Below are positions 49,465-57,073 of a DNA stretch of 64,000 nucleotides, piece after piece (the first letter of the stretch is position 1; each line of letters starts with the position of its first letter). Under the pieces are notes generated by a model that saw nothing but the letters and a program-made list of their open reading frames with translations, was not told the DNA's origin and searched no databases. Position numbers and translations under genes: made by a program. Source of the stretch: Oscillospiraceae bacterium (GTDB taxonomy: Bacteria; Bacillota; Clostridia; Oscillospirales; Oscillospiraceae); NCBI GenBank assembly GCA_021769865.1, contig JAETSB010000006.1, forward strand, positions 1 to 64,000. Reading direction: 5' to 3'.

Positions 49465-50601
49465 TCAAAGGGTGCTGAGGAAACGCTCCACCCGGTCCAG
49501 GCCCTCTTTCAGGTCCTCGTCGGAGTAGCAGTAGCTCAGGCGCATGTAGCCCTCGGTGCCGAAGTACACGCCGGGGATCAGACCCACCAGGCCCTCCTTC
49601 AGCATCTTCTCACAGAAGGTCAGGGAGTCCATGCCGTACCGTTTGATGTTGATGAACATGTAGAAGGCCCCCTCCGGCTTCTGGACCTCCAGGCCCATGT
49701 CCGTCAGGCGTTTGTACACATAGTCCCGGCGCCTGCGGAACAGCTCCGTCATGGAGGAGGTGTCGCTCTCCAGGGCCGCCGCGCAGGCGGGCTGGACAAA
49801 GGCGGGGGCGGAGACCACGGCGTACTGGTGGAAGATCTGCATCCGGTCCCGGATGGGGGCGTCCGCCAGGCACCAGCCCAGCCGCCAGCCGGTCATGGCG
49901 TAGGGCTTGGAGAAGCTGTTGATGACGATGATCCGGTCCCGCATGTCCTGGAACTCGGCGAAGCTGTGGTAGGCGTCGGTATAGACCAGGGAGCGGTATA
50001 CGTCGTCGCAGAGGACGAAGATGGGCTTGTCCTTCAAGACGCCGTGGACGGCGTCCAGGGTCTCCTTGGTGTAGATGCAGCCGGTGGGGTTGTTGGGAGA
50101 GGTCAGGACGATGGCCTTCGTTCTCGGGGTAATGGCGGCCTCCAGGGCCTGGGGGTCAATCTGGAAGTGATGATCCTCCGTGGGCAGGGCCACCGGCACG
50201 CCCCGGCAGAGCTGGGTGATGGATTCATAGAGGCTGAAGGCCGGCGTGGGGATGATGACCTCGTCCCCGGGGTTCAGCACGGTGGACAGGCCGATGAAGA
50301 GGCTCTCCGTAGCCCCGATGGTGAGGATGATCTCGTCGGGGGAGTAGTGCAGGCCATGGGCCCGCTCCTCAAATTTGGAAATGGCCTCCAGCATGTAGGG
50401 GTAACCGTTACCGGGGGGGTAGTGGGTGTCGTTCCGGTCCAGGGCGGCCTTGGCGGCCTCCTTGATGACATCCGGGGTGTTCTGGTCCGGCTCGCCGATG
50501 GTCAGGGCACAGGCGCCGGGGGTGTCCCGCACCAGGAAGGTGAAGCGGCGGATGCCGGACAGCTCCAGGCCCAGCACGGCGCTGTTTAAGGTCAGGTCCA
50601 T
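49465..50601 (-). CDS. PLP aminotransferase, class I/II
   Basis: A 378-residue fold-type I aminotransferase. The N-P-T-G-C-I-Y segment, the C-D-D-V-Y-R strand, the PLP lysine in S-F-S-K-P-Y-A-M-T-G-W-R-L-G-W and R-L-S-Y-C near the end match the AspC/PatA group, which acts on aspartate, aromatic or N-acetyl-diaminopimelate substrates. Which one is not evident. It has its own near-consensus promoter at 50635 and a GGAGCG site. Confidence 0.88.
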   Translation of the reverse strand: MDLTLNSAVLGLELSGIRRFTFLVRDTPGACALTIGEPDQNTPDVIKEAAKAALDRNDTHYPPGNGYPYMLEAISKFEERAHGLHYSPDEIILTIGATESLFIGLSTVLNPGDEVIIPTPAFSLYESITQLCRGVPVALPTEDHHFQIDPQALEAAITPRTKAIVLTSPNNPTGCIYTKETLDAVHGVLKDKPIFVLCDDVYRSLVYTDAYHSFAEFQDMRDRIIVINSFSKPYAMTGWRLGWCLADAPIRDRMQIFHQYAVVSAPAFVQPACAAALESDTSSMTELFRRRRDYVYKRLTDMGLEVQKPEGAFYMFINIKRYGMDSLTFCEKMLKEGLVGLIPGVYFGTEGYMRLSYCYSDEDLKEGLDRVERFLSTL

Positions 50602-50634
50602 AGGGATTCACGCTCCTTTTTAAAATACAGAACC

Positions 50635-50663
50635 AGTATATGCGCAAGCGGGGAGCTTGTCAA
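50635..50663 (-). promoter_or_regulatory. Promoter of the aminotransferase gene
   Basis: On the minus strand TTGACA (50663-50658), a 17-base spacer and TATACT (50640-50635). Confidence 0.85.
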
Positions 50664-50679
50664 CGCTTTAAAGCGAAAA

Positions 50680-50700
50680 GGACGCCGCAAAACGGCGTCC
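50680..50700 (-). terminator. Terminator of the 25-residue peptide gene
   Basis: GGACGCCG/CGGCGTCC hairpin followed on the minus strand by TTTTCGCTTT, 10 bases after the peptide stop. Confidence 0.75.
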
Positions 50701-50710
50701 CGACGGGGCC

Positions 50711-50788
50711 TCAGCGGTCGCTTGGAAGCCAGCAGTCCTGGAAGATCAGGTCGTCCACGTCCCCGGCAGTGTTTTTCAGTATGCTCAC
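50711..50788 (-). CDS. Short peptide gene, 25 residues
   Basis: A GTG at 50788 lies seven bases after AAAGGAGG (minus strand). The peptide begins M-S-I-L-K-N-T-A, has an acidic middle (G-D-V-D-D-L) and ends Q-D-C-W-L-P-S-D-R, with one Cys next to Trp. A terminator follows at once, so it forms its own small transcription unit. No modification or export gene is adjacent. I do not recognise it; a chance frame is possible, but the ribosome site and terminator argue against that. Confidence 0.5.
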   Translation of the reverse strand: MSILKNTAGDVDDLIFQDCWLPSDR

Positions 50789-50810
50789 GGCAGGTCCTCC
50801 TTTTGTTTTT

Positions 50811-50828
50811 GAGACTATTGAACAGTCT
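50811..50828. promoter_or_regulatory. Palindrome upstream of the short peptide gene
   Basis: AGACT-TT/AA-AGTCT arms (50812-50828; AGACTATTGAACAGTCT) lie 25 bases before the peptide start. Candidate operator; no good -35/-10 pair was found beside it. Confidence 0.4.
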
Positions 50829-50864
50829 ATGCCGAAGGAGCGGAAAAGTTTCCTGGAAATGGCA

Positions 50865-50904
50865 GAAGGCCCCCTCTCCCAAAGACCTGGGAGGAGGGGC
50901 CTTC
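50865..50904 (-). terminator. Hairpin after the alcohol dehydrogenase gene
   Basis: GAAGGCCCC ... GGGGCCTTC stem with CTCCC/GGGAG inside, three bases after the gene end. The minus-strand tail is only mildly T-rich, so some read-through into the short peptide gene may occur. Confidence 0.65.
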
Positions 50905-50906
50905 GC

Positions 50907-52070
50907 TCAAAGGCTCATCTGATAGATGTTTACGATGTCCTCCACGCTGAGGGGGACGAAGGTTTTGTCAAAGCCGCCGTTCCGGGCCTTCCGGGCCATT
51001 TCCGGGAAGTACTCCGGGCCGATGCCCAGCTCCGACAGCGAGGCGGGGAGGCCCAGGGAAGTGAAGAAGTCCCGGGTCTTTTGAATGGCGGCCTCCGCCA
51101 GCTCCCGCCGGGGCCGGGCCGGGTCCAGTCCCCAGACCGCCGTGCCGTACCGGGCGAAGCGGGCCTCGGTCTTCTCGCTGAGGACGTAGCGCATCCAGTT
51201 AGGGGTCAGGACGGCCAGACCCACGCCGTGGGTCACGTCGTAGAAGGCGGAGAGCTCGTGCTCCATCCGGTGGACGCTCCAGGCCACGGGCTTGCCCATG
51301 TCCAGAAAGCCGTTGATGGCCCAGGCGGCATTCCACATGAGGTTGGCCCGGGCCTCGTAGTCGTCGGGATTCTCGATGGCCTTGGGACCGTACTTCACGC
51401 AGGAGCGGAGAATGGCCTCCGCCAGGCTCTCCGCCAGGTAGTTGTCCTCAATGGGGCTGAAATAGTTCTCGAAGGTGTGGGACATGATGTCCGCCGTGCC
51501 CGCCGCCGTCTGAGAGGCGGGGAGGGAATAGGTGTAAGTGGGGTCCAGGATGGACACGGCGGGGTAGCAGCAGGGACCGGAGAAGGACTCCTTCTCGTTG
51601 GTCTCCGGGTTGGAGATCACGGCGATGTCGTCCATTTCGGAACCGGTGGCCGCCATGGTCAACACGGTGAAGATGGGCAGAGCCCGCTCCGGCGTCAGCT
51701 TCTTTCCAGAGAGGTCCCAGGGGTCCCCGTCGTAGTAGAAGCCGGCGGCCACGGCCTTGGCGCAGTCGATGACGCTGCCGCCCCCCAGGGCCAGCACGCC
51801 GTCCAGCCCCTGCTCCCTGCAGAGGCGGACGCCCTCCCGGACGGTGGCGATGCGGGGGTTGGGCTCCACGCCGGGGAGCTCGGCCCAGGGAATGCCGTGT
51901 TCCTTCAGCTGGGCGACGGCCGCGTCGAACACGCCGTTACGCTTGACGCTGCCTCCGCCGTAAACGACCAATACCTTGTGGGCCCGGGCCGCGATCTCCC
52001 CGCCCAGCTTTTTGATCTGGCCCTCGCCGAAGTGGACCACCGTGGGGATGGAGTAGGTAAAGTTCTTCAT
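50907..52070 (-). CDS. Iron-containing alcohol dehydrogenase (BdhA/YqhD-like)
   Basis: A 387-residue group III alcohol dehydrogenase, NAD(P)-dependent, probably reducing aldehydes or butyraldehyde. The nucleotide motif G-G-G-S-V-I-D-C-A-K and the metal-binding residues in D-I-M-S-H and H-R-M-E-H-E-L-S ... H-G-V-G-L-A match the BDH clade. AGGAG precedes the ATG. It lies 26 bases after the amidohydrolase gene and is probably third in the purine operon, though a fermentation role is as likely. Confidence 0.92.
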   Translation of the reverse strand: MKNFTYSIPTVVHFGEGQIKKLGGEIAARAHKVLVVYGGGSVKRNGVFDAAVAQLKEHGIPWAELPGVEPNPRIATVREGVRLCREQGLDGVLALGGGSVIDCAKAVAAGFYYDGDPWDLSGKKLTPERALPIFTVLTMAATGSEMDDIAVISNPETNEKESFSGPCCYPAVSILDPTYTYSLPASQTAAGTADIMSHTFENYFSPIEDNYLAESLAEAILRSCVKYGPKAIENPDDYEARANLMWNAAWAINGFLDMGKPVAWSVHRMEHELSAFYDVTHGVGLAVLTPNWMRYVLSEKTEARFARYGTAVWGLDPARPRRELAEAAIQKTRDFFTSLGLPASLSELGIGPEYFPEMARKARNGGFDKTFVPLSVEDIVNIYQMSL

Positions 52071-52096
52071 GGTCAGGCTCCTTTCCGTTCAGCTCC

Positions 52097-53395
52097 TCAG
52101 GCGTACAGCCGCTTCACCGCAGCCTTGGCGTCATACAGAATCTTTTCCGCGTCCAGGGTCAAAAATTCGCCGTCCTCATAGAGAATCTTCCCATTCACCA
52201 TGGTCAGAACGACGTCGCCGCCCTGGGCGGAGTAGACCGTCAGGGCCAGGGGGTCCAGATTGGGGACCAGATGGGGCTTCGTCAGATCCAGGGCGATGAT
52301 GTCCGCCTTTTTACCCACGGCCAGCTCGCCGGCGTCCTCCCGGCCCTGGAGCCTCGCGCCGTTGCGGGTGGCCATGGCCAGCAGCTCCGCGGGCTTCAAA
52401 ATGGTGGGGTCCCGGTGGAAGCCGTTGTGGAGGACGGCGGCCAGGTGCAGCTCCTCCATCATATTCAGGTTGTTGTTGCTGGCGGCCCCGTCGGTGCCCA
52501 GGGTGACGTTCAGTCCCAGGTCCAGCATCCGCTGGATGGGAGCGTAGCCGCTGCCCAGCTTCATGTTGCTGGTGGGGTTATGGATGGGGCTGACGCCCTT
52601 CTCCAGCATCAGGGCCATGTCCTCCTCCGTCACGAAGACGCAGTGGGCGGCGGCGGTGGGGGAGTCGAAGGTCCCCAGGTCATAGAACCACCTGGCCGGG
52701 GTCTTGCCGTACTTGGCCACGCACTCGTCGTGCTCCTTTTTCGTTTCGGAGAGGTGAATGTGCATCCGGCCCCCCAGGCTCTTGCAGTCGGCGCTGTAGG
52801 GTCCCACAATGTGCTCGAAGCAGGTGTACTCCGCGTGGACGGAGAAGTCGATGCGGACCCGGCCGTCTCCCGCGCCGTGATAGTCCCTGAAGAGCTGGAT
52901 GGACTCCTTTGCCCGGAAGTTCTCGGCGTAGGTCTCGTCTTTATTGAAGCACTGGACGGGGCGGCTGATGTTGGCCTTGATCCCGCAGGCCAGGGCGTTT
53001 TCCACGGCGGTCTGGGGCTCGAAGTACATGTCGGAATAGCTGGTGGTGCCGGTGGAGATCATCTCCAGCAAAGCCAGCTGGTTGCCGGTTTTAATGTCCT
53101 CCGCCGTCAGCTTGTCCTCAATGGGCATGATTTTCCCGAACAGCCACTCCTGAAGGCTGAGGTCGCTGCCCACGCCCCGGAGCAGCACCATGGGGCTGTG
53201 CCCGTGGCAGTTGATGAGGCCCGGGAGCAGCAGGCGGCCGGAAAGGTCCTTTTCCTGGTCGTAGGCGTCCTGGGGCTTGTCCGTCCCAATGTAGTCGATG
53301 GCGCTGCCGTCCACGCCAAGGTACGCGTTTTCCAGGCAGCGGAAGCCTGTCCCCTCGGAGACTAAGATGTCGCAGTGTTTCAGCAGCAGCTTCAT
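52097..53395 (-). CDS. Adenosine-type deaminase of the MtaD/SAH deaminase amidohydrolase family
   Basis: A 432-residue metal-dependent amidohydrolase. Metal ligands in N-C-H-G-H, H-I-H-L-S-E-T and L-G-T-D-G-A-A-S-N-N, and N-P-T-S-N-M-K-L at the substrate loop match enzymes that deaminate S-adenosylhomocysteine, 5'-methylthioadenosine, 5'-deoxyadenosine or adenosine. It follows the purine nucleoside phosphorylase gene by 19 bases, which supports a route adenosine-like nucleoside to inosine-like nucleoside to free base. Exact substrate unknown. Confidence 0.88.
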   Translation of the reverse strand: MKLLLKHCDILVSEGTGFRCLENAYLGVDGSAIDYIGTDKPQDAYDQEKDLSGRLLLPGLINCHGHSPMVLLRGVGSDLSLQEWLFGKIMPIEDKLTAEDIKTGNQLALLEMISTGTTSYSDMYFEPQTAVENALACGIKANISRPVQCFNKDETYAENFRAKESIQLFRDYHGAGDGRVRIDFSVHAEYTCFEHIVGPYSADCKSLGGRMHIHLSETKKEHDECVAKYGKTPARWFYDLGTFDSPTAAAHCVFVTEEDMALMLEKGVSPIHNPTSNMKLGSGYAPIQRMLDLGLNVTLGTDGAASNNNLNMMEELHLAAVLHNGFHRDPTILKPAELLAMATRNGARLQGREDAGELAVGKKADIIALDLTKPHLVPNLDPLALTVYSAQGGDVVLTMVNGKILYEDGEFLTLDAEKILYDAKAAVKRLYA

Positions 53396-53414
53396 GTCGT
53401 CAGTTCCTCCTGTC

Positions 53415-54236
53415 TTAAATCGCAGCTACGATTTGTTTCATATAATCGCTGAACGCCCCGGCGATCTTCTCCGCCGCCTCGTCCACCTCTTCGGCGCTGA
53501 GGGGCCGGTCCAGCACCCCCGCCGCCATATTGGTGACGACGGACAGGGCCAGCAGGGGCAGGCCGCAGTGGGCGGCGGTGAGGGCCTCGGTAACGGTGGA
53601 CATGCCCACCGTGTCGGCCCCCAAGAGGCGGGCGGCCCGAATCTCCGCCGGGGTTTCGAACTGGGGGCCGGGGAAGAACATGTAGGTCCCCTCGTGAACC
53701 CGGAGGGGAGAGCCCTTGGCGCAGTCCAGGGCCAGCTGCCGGAGAGCCGGGGTGTACATCCGGGACATGTCGAAGAACCGGGGGCCGAAATCCTCCACAT
53801 TGGGCCCCCGGAGGGGGCTGTCCCCGTTCAGCTTGATATGGTCCTTGATGACCATGACGTCCCCGGGGCGGTAGTCCCGGTTGACGGCTCCGGCGGCGTT
53901 GGTGAGGATCACGGCCCGGATTCCCAGCAGCTTCAGGACCCGGATGGGGATGACCAGCTCCTCGAAGGAGTAGCCCTCATAGGAGTGAAAGCGGCCGGAC
54001 ATGCAGACCACCTTCCGGCCCGCCACCGTGCCGAAGATCAGCTTCCCGGCGTGGGAGGCCACGGTGGAGAGCAGGAAGTGGGGGATGTCGGCGTAATCCA
54101 CGGTCACCGGGTTTTCAATGGCCTGGGCGAAGGGCCCGAGGCAGGAGCCCAGGACGATGCCGGTCTCCGGAGCGAAGTCAATTTTGGTCCGCAGAAAATC
54201 CGCGGCGGTTTGGAAATATTCATAGGTGTAAGCCAT
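53415..54236 (-). CDS. Purine nucleoside phosphorylase, trimeric type
   Basis: A 273-residue PNP of the inosine/guanosine family. G-I-V-L-G-S-C-L-G and the phosphate-binding R-F-H-S-Y-E-G-Y are at the N-terminal half; T-N-A-A-G-A-V-N, the purine-site glutamate in F-E-T-P-A-E-I-R, G-M-S-T-V and V-V-T-N-M-A-A-G follow. Product is purine base plus ribose-1-phosphate. The ATG at 54236 lies eleven bases after AGGAGG; a GTG at 54248 directly abuts that site. First gene of a three-gene unit behind a long leader. Confidence 0.93.
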   Translation of the reverse strand: MAYTYEYFQTAADFLRTKIDFAPETGIVLGSCLGPFAQAIENPVTVDYADIPHFLLSTVASHAGKLIFGTVAGRKVVCMSGRFHSYEGYSFEELVIPIRVLKLLGIRAVILTNAAGAVNRDYRPGDVMVIKDHIKLNGDSPLRGPNVEDFGPRFFDMSRMYTPALRQLALDCAKGSPLRVHEGTYMFFPGPQFETPAEIRAARLLGADTVGMSTVTEALTAAHCGLPLLALSVVTNMAAGVLDRPLSAEEVDEAAEKIAGAFSDYMKQIVAAI

Positions 54237-54436
54237 GGGCGGAATCACCTCCTGAGGGAATTACCCTGATTTTCCCTAAAATCCAACTGGATTTTTGATT
54301 ATCTTTTTATACGTTCTTAAATGCCTCCAAGTCTTGATTTTTCAAGGGCCGGCGGAGTTTTTGCCGTTCCGTCTTTTTTCTGACATTGTGCGCCGCTTTT
54401 TTCCAAGGGCGGAAAGAGCCTTGATATGCTGCGCTT
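54237..54436 (-). other. Long untranslated leader of the purine salvage operon
   Basis: About 200 transcribed bases lie between the predicted start and the phosphorylase gene. They hold two small dyads (AAAATCCA...TGGATTTT at about 54278-54297 and GGGAA...TTCCC near 54257) but no recognised riboswitch; the purine-riboswitch core is not present. Possible unrecognised regulatory RNA. Confidence 0.4.
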
Positions 54437-54465
54437 ATTATAGCATACTCAAGGTCCTTTTGCAC
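54437..54465 (-). promoter_or_regulatory. Extended -10 promoter of the purine salvage operon
   Basis: On the minus strand TATAAT (54442-54437) with TGC before it; the -35 at the 17-base distance is poor (GTGCAA). It overlaps the end of the small gene at 54438. Confidence 0.6.
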
Positions 54466-54566
54466 GTTCTTTTTCTTAAATTACGTCCAGGGCAAGTTTT
54501 ATATTGTAATTGGACAGTGGGACAAAGGGACTTTTCAGCTTCGTCATCTGCAGCGATTTGTTCCAT
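54438..54566 (-). CDS. Short basic Cys-containing peptide gene, 42 residues
   Basis: AAAGGAGATGATACT places a strong ribosome site before the ATG at 54566. The peptide has an acidic N-terminus (A-A-D-D-E-A-E-K) and a basic second half with three cysteines (C-P-T ... T-C-P-G-R ... K-R-T-C-K-R). It is not one of the peptide families I know, such as SCIFF. It ends within the promoter of the next operon. Real expression is plausible but unproven. Confidence 0.4.
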   Translation of the reverse strand: MEQIAADDEAEKSLCPTVQLQYKTCPGRNLRKRTCKRTLSML

Positions 54567-54648
54567 AGTATCATCTCCTTTTGAACGGCCCGTTCTGCCG
54601 CTAACACGCATTGGGGACGGGAAATCTGGCGATGTCCGGGAAATTTTT

Positions 54649-54671
54649 CGCGCAACCGGGCCGGTTGCGCG
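54649..54671. promoter_or_regulatory. 23-base palindromic operator upstream of the XRE gene
   Basis: CGCGCAACCGG-G-CCGGTTGCGCG has perfect 11-bp arms; a further half-site (CGCAACCGG) lies at 54685-54693 in the promoter spacer. Probably bound by the XRE protein itself or acting on the divergent short gene. Confidence 0.7.
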
Positions 54672-54680
54672 CCGAGTTGG

Positions 54681-54709
54681 TGGACGCAACCGGGGCAGCC
54701 TGCTATACT
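54681..54709 (+). promoter_or_regulatory. Promoter of the membrane XRE gene
   Basis: TGGACG (54681-54686), a 17-base spacer and TATACT (54704-54709) preceded by TGC. Confidence 0.75.
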
Positions 54710-54755
54710 TAAGCCCGGGAAACCGGTTTCGACTCATACTTTGGAGGATGCAAAA

Positions 54756-55580
54756 ATGACCATTTCGGATATCATCAAACAGGCCCGGGAGGATTTGGGT
54801 ATGACCCAGGAGGACCTGGCGGAAAAGCTGGAGGTCAGCCGCCAGGCCGTCAGCAAGTGGGAGCTGGGGGCCTCGGTCCCCAGCCCGGAGAATCTCGCGC
54901 TGTTGGAGGAGGTGCTGGGAGTCTCCTTCCCCGCGCCGGAGGAGGAAACCGCCCAGTCTCCCGAACAGGGGCCCGAGACCGCGGCCAAAGCGCCTTTCTG
55001 GAACTGGAAGCGGATCGTGCTCCTGGTTTTCGGCGTGCTGATCGTGTCGGCCCTGCTCTCGATTTGGATGTTTACCGCTCTCAAGGCAGAGAAAAACGTA
55101 GACGCGCCCCGGCCCTCGGAGCCGTATGTGACCGGCGTGTATTTCTTCGATGAAAACGCCGCGCCCCTCCGGCTGGACCTGGGAGACGGCTGGAACAACT
55201 TCACCGCCGGGGAACGGGTGATGATGGTGGTGGAATTCGCGGACGGCGCGGAAAATTCCGTCAACGCCGTCTCCTTGTTCCTGACCCCCACGGGAACGGA
55301 GACTCTGGACCAGCGGAAACAGATCGCGGTCCAGGCGGCGGGAGAGGGCCGGAATTTCGCCCTCTTCGCCTGGGACATCCCCCAGGAGGGCCTGATGGGG
55401 CACCTGGAGGTGGTGCTGGAGTGCGGCGGCGGCCTCCGGGTCACGGAGATGCTGAACGTCATAGCGGATCCTTCGAATCTGGGCGAAGAGGGGAACACGG
55501 ACCTGCCGGAGGGCGAACCGCAGGGGATCATGGAGAGTCAATTCGTTCCCCCGCTATATGAATCCCGAAAAAGCGAGTAA
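54756..55580 (+). CDS. Membrane-anchored XRE-family regulator
   Basis: A 274-residue protein. The N-terminal HTH (residues 1-60) reads A-R-E-D-L-G-M-T-Q-E-D-L-A-E-K-L and V-S-R-Q-A-V-S-K-W-E-L-G. An acidic linker, one membrane helix (about 88-110; I-V-L-L-V-F-G-V-L-I-V) and a ~160-residue extracytoplasmic beta-type domain follow. It could sense an external cue and act directly on DNA. The ATG at 54756 follows GGAGG. Probable self-control through the palindrome upstream. Confidence 0.85.
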   Translation: MTISDIIKQAREDLGMTQEDLAEKLEVSRQAVSKWELGASVPSPENLALLEEVLGVSFPAPEEETAQSPEQGPETAAKAPFWNWKRIVLLVFGVLIVSALLSIWMFTALKAEKNVDAPRPSEPYVTGVYFFDENAAPLRLDLGDGWNNFTAGERVMMVVEFADGAENSVNAVSLFLTPTGTETLDQRKQIAVQAAGEGRNFALFAWDIPQEGLMGHLEVVLECGGGLRVTEMLNVIADPSNLGEEGNTDLPEGEPQGIMESQFVPPLYESRKSE

Positions 55581-55591
55581 AGCCAGACAGA

Positions 55592-55622
55592 AAAAACCAG
55601 GGCCCTGACGGCCCTGGTTTTT
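55592..55622. terminator. Bidirectional terminator between XRE and FAD oxidoreductase genes
   Basis: A 13-bp perfect stem (55592-55604 with 55610-55622) with A- and T-runs, serving both convergent genes. Confidence 0.92.
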
Positions 55623-55635
55623 CTTGATCCGGTGT

Positions 55636-57033
55636 TTATCCTTCTTCCGCTAATTTTCTCCCCATGAGCACCCCCATAGCGGAGGACATCATCAATCCCC
55701 TCGTCCAGCCGGAGGAGTCCCCCAGACAGTGGAGACCCTGGAGGCTGGTGTTGAAGTCCGTGTCCATCTTCACCCGGTTGGAGTAGAATTTCAGCTCCGG
55801 GGAGTAGAGCAGGGTCTCATAGGAGGCGAAGCCCGGCACCACGTAGTCCATGGCCTGGATGAAGTTGATGATGTTCACCATGGCCCGGTAGGGCATGGCG
55901 GCGGTAATGTCTCCCGCCACCACGTCCGGCAGGGTGGGCCGGATGTTGGACTGGGCCAGCTCCTTCTGCCACGTCCGCTTGCCGTCCAGAATGTCGCCGA
56001 AGCGCTGAACCAAAATCTGGCCGTTGGCCAGCATATTCGTCAGCTCACCCACCTTCTGGGCGTAGGCGATGGGCTGGTTGAAGGGGACGCTGAAATTGTG
56101 GGAGCAGAGGATGGAGAGGTTCGTGTTGTCGCTCTTGAACTCCTTATAGGAGTGCCCGTTGACCACCGCCAGGTCGTTGTCGTAGTTCTCCTGGCTGACG
56201 AAGCCGCCGGGGTTCTGGCAGAAGGTCCGCACCTTGTTCTTGAAGGGCTTGGGCCAGCCCACCAGCTTGGACTCATAGAGGACCCGGTTCACCATCTCCA
56301 TAACCTCGTTCCGCACCTCCACCCGGACGCCGATGTCCACGGTGCCGGGGGCGTGGGCGATGTTGTGCTCCGCGCAGAGCTTCTCCAGCCAGTCCGCCCC
56401 CCGGCGGCCGGTGGCCACCACGGTGTGCCTGGCGGTGATCTCCATATCCTGACGCTGGTCGGAAATGGTCACGCCCTTGCAGACGTCGTTCTCCAGAATG
56501 AGGTTCCGGCACTCCCAGCCGAATAGAATCTCCACCCCGTTCTCCTGCAGGTACCGCTCGATGCCTAAGTAAATGTCGTGGGCCTTCTCCGTGCCCATGT
56601 GGCGGATGGGGCAGTCCACCAGCTTCAATCCCGCCTGGATGGCCCGCTTGCGGATCTCCTTCCGGTCCTCCGGGTACTCCAGGCCCTCGATGTGGGTGTC
56701 CGCGCCGAAGTCCAGGTAGATCTTGTCGGCATAGTGGATGGTCTCCTGGGCCAGATCCGGGCCGATGAGGGTGGGCAGGTCCCCGCCCACCTCGTAGCTC
56801 AACGACAGCTTCCCGTCGGAGAAGGCCCCCGCGCCGGAAAAGCCGGTGGTGATGTGGCAGTAGGGCTTGCAGTTCACGCACTTGTGCGTCTGGCTCTTGG
56901 GGCAGCGGCGGTTCTCAATGCTCCGGCCCTTCTCCACCATGACGATCTTCTGTTTGCTGCCCTTTTTCAGCATCTCCAGGGCGGTGAAAATACCGGCGGG
57001 GCCCGCGCCCACAATGACAACGTCTGCGTTCAT
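55636..57033 (-). CDS. FAD-dependent oxidoreductase (COG2509-type) with Cys cluster
   Basis: A 465-residue flavoprotein. Rossmann motif G-A-G-P-A-G-I-F at the N-terminus, then an unusual Cys group R-R-C-P-K-S-Q-T-H-K-C-V-N-C-K-P-Y-C, G-F-S-G-A-G-A-F-S-D-G-K and, near the end, G-D-S-S-G-W-T-R-G. This is the uncharacterised FAD dehydrogenase family often seen in Clostridia; the four-Cys motif could hold an Fe-S cluster or zinc. It follows the U32 protein gene by 40 bases, and both may act on RNA modification or redox, which is speculative. GGAG precedes the ATG. Confidence 0.82.
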   Translation of the reverse strand: MNADVVIVGAGPAGIFTALEMLKKGSKQKIVMVEKGRSIENRRCPKSQTHKCVNCKPYCHITTGFSGAGAFSDGKLSLSYEVGGDLPTLIGPDLAQETIHYADKIYLDFGADTHIEGLEYPEDRKEIRKRAIQAGLKLVDCPIRHMGTEKAHDIYLGIERYLQENGVEILFGWECRNLILENDVCKGVTISDQRQDMEITARHTVVATGRRGADWLEKLCAEHNIAHAPGTVDIGVRVEVRNEVMEMVNRVLYESKLVGWPKPFKNKVRTFCQNPGGFVSQENYDNDLAVVNGHSYKEFKSDNTNLSILCSHNFSVPFNQPIAYAQKVGELTNMLANGQILVQRFGDILDGKRTWQKELAQSNIRPTLPDVVAGDITAAMPYRAMVNIINFIQAMDYVVPGFASYETLLYSPELKFYSNRVKMDTDFNTSLQGLHCLGDSSGWTRGLMMSSAMGVLMGRKLAEEG

Positions 57034-57073
57034 AGCGGCTTCTCCTTTTTATAGATTCTTTTAGAAAGTAGTT

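Noticed and set aside
54237-54436. Purine riboswitch before the phosphorylase gene
   Set aside because: The conserved TATA...GTTTCTACC core of the purine aptamer is not present.
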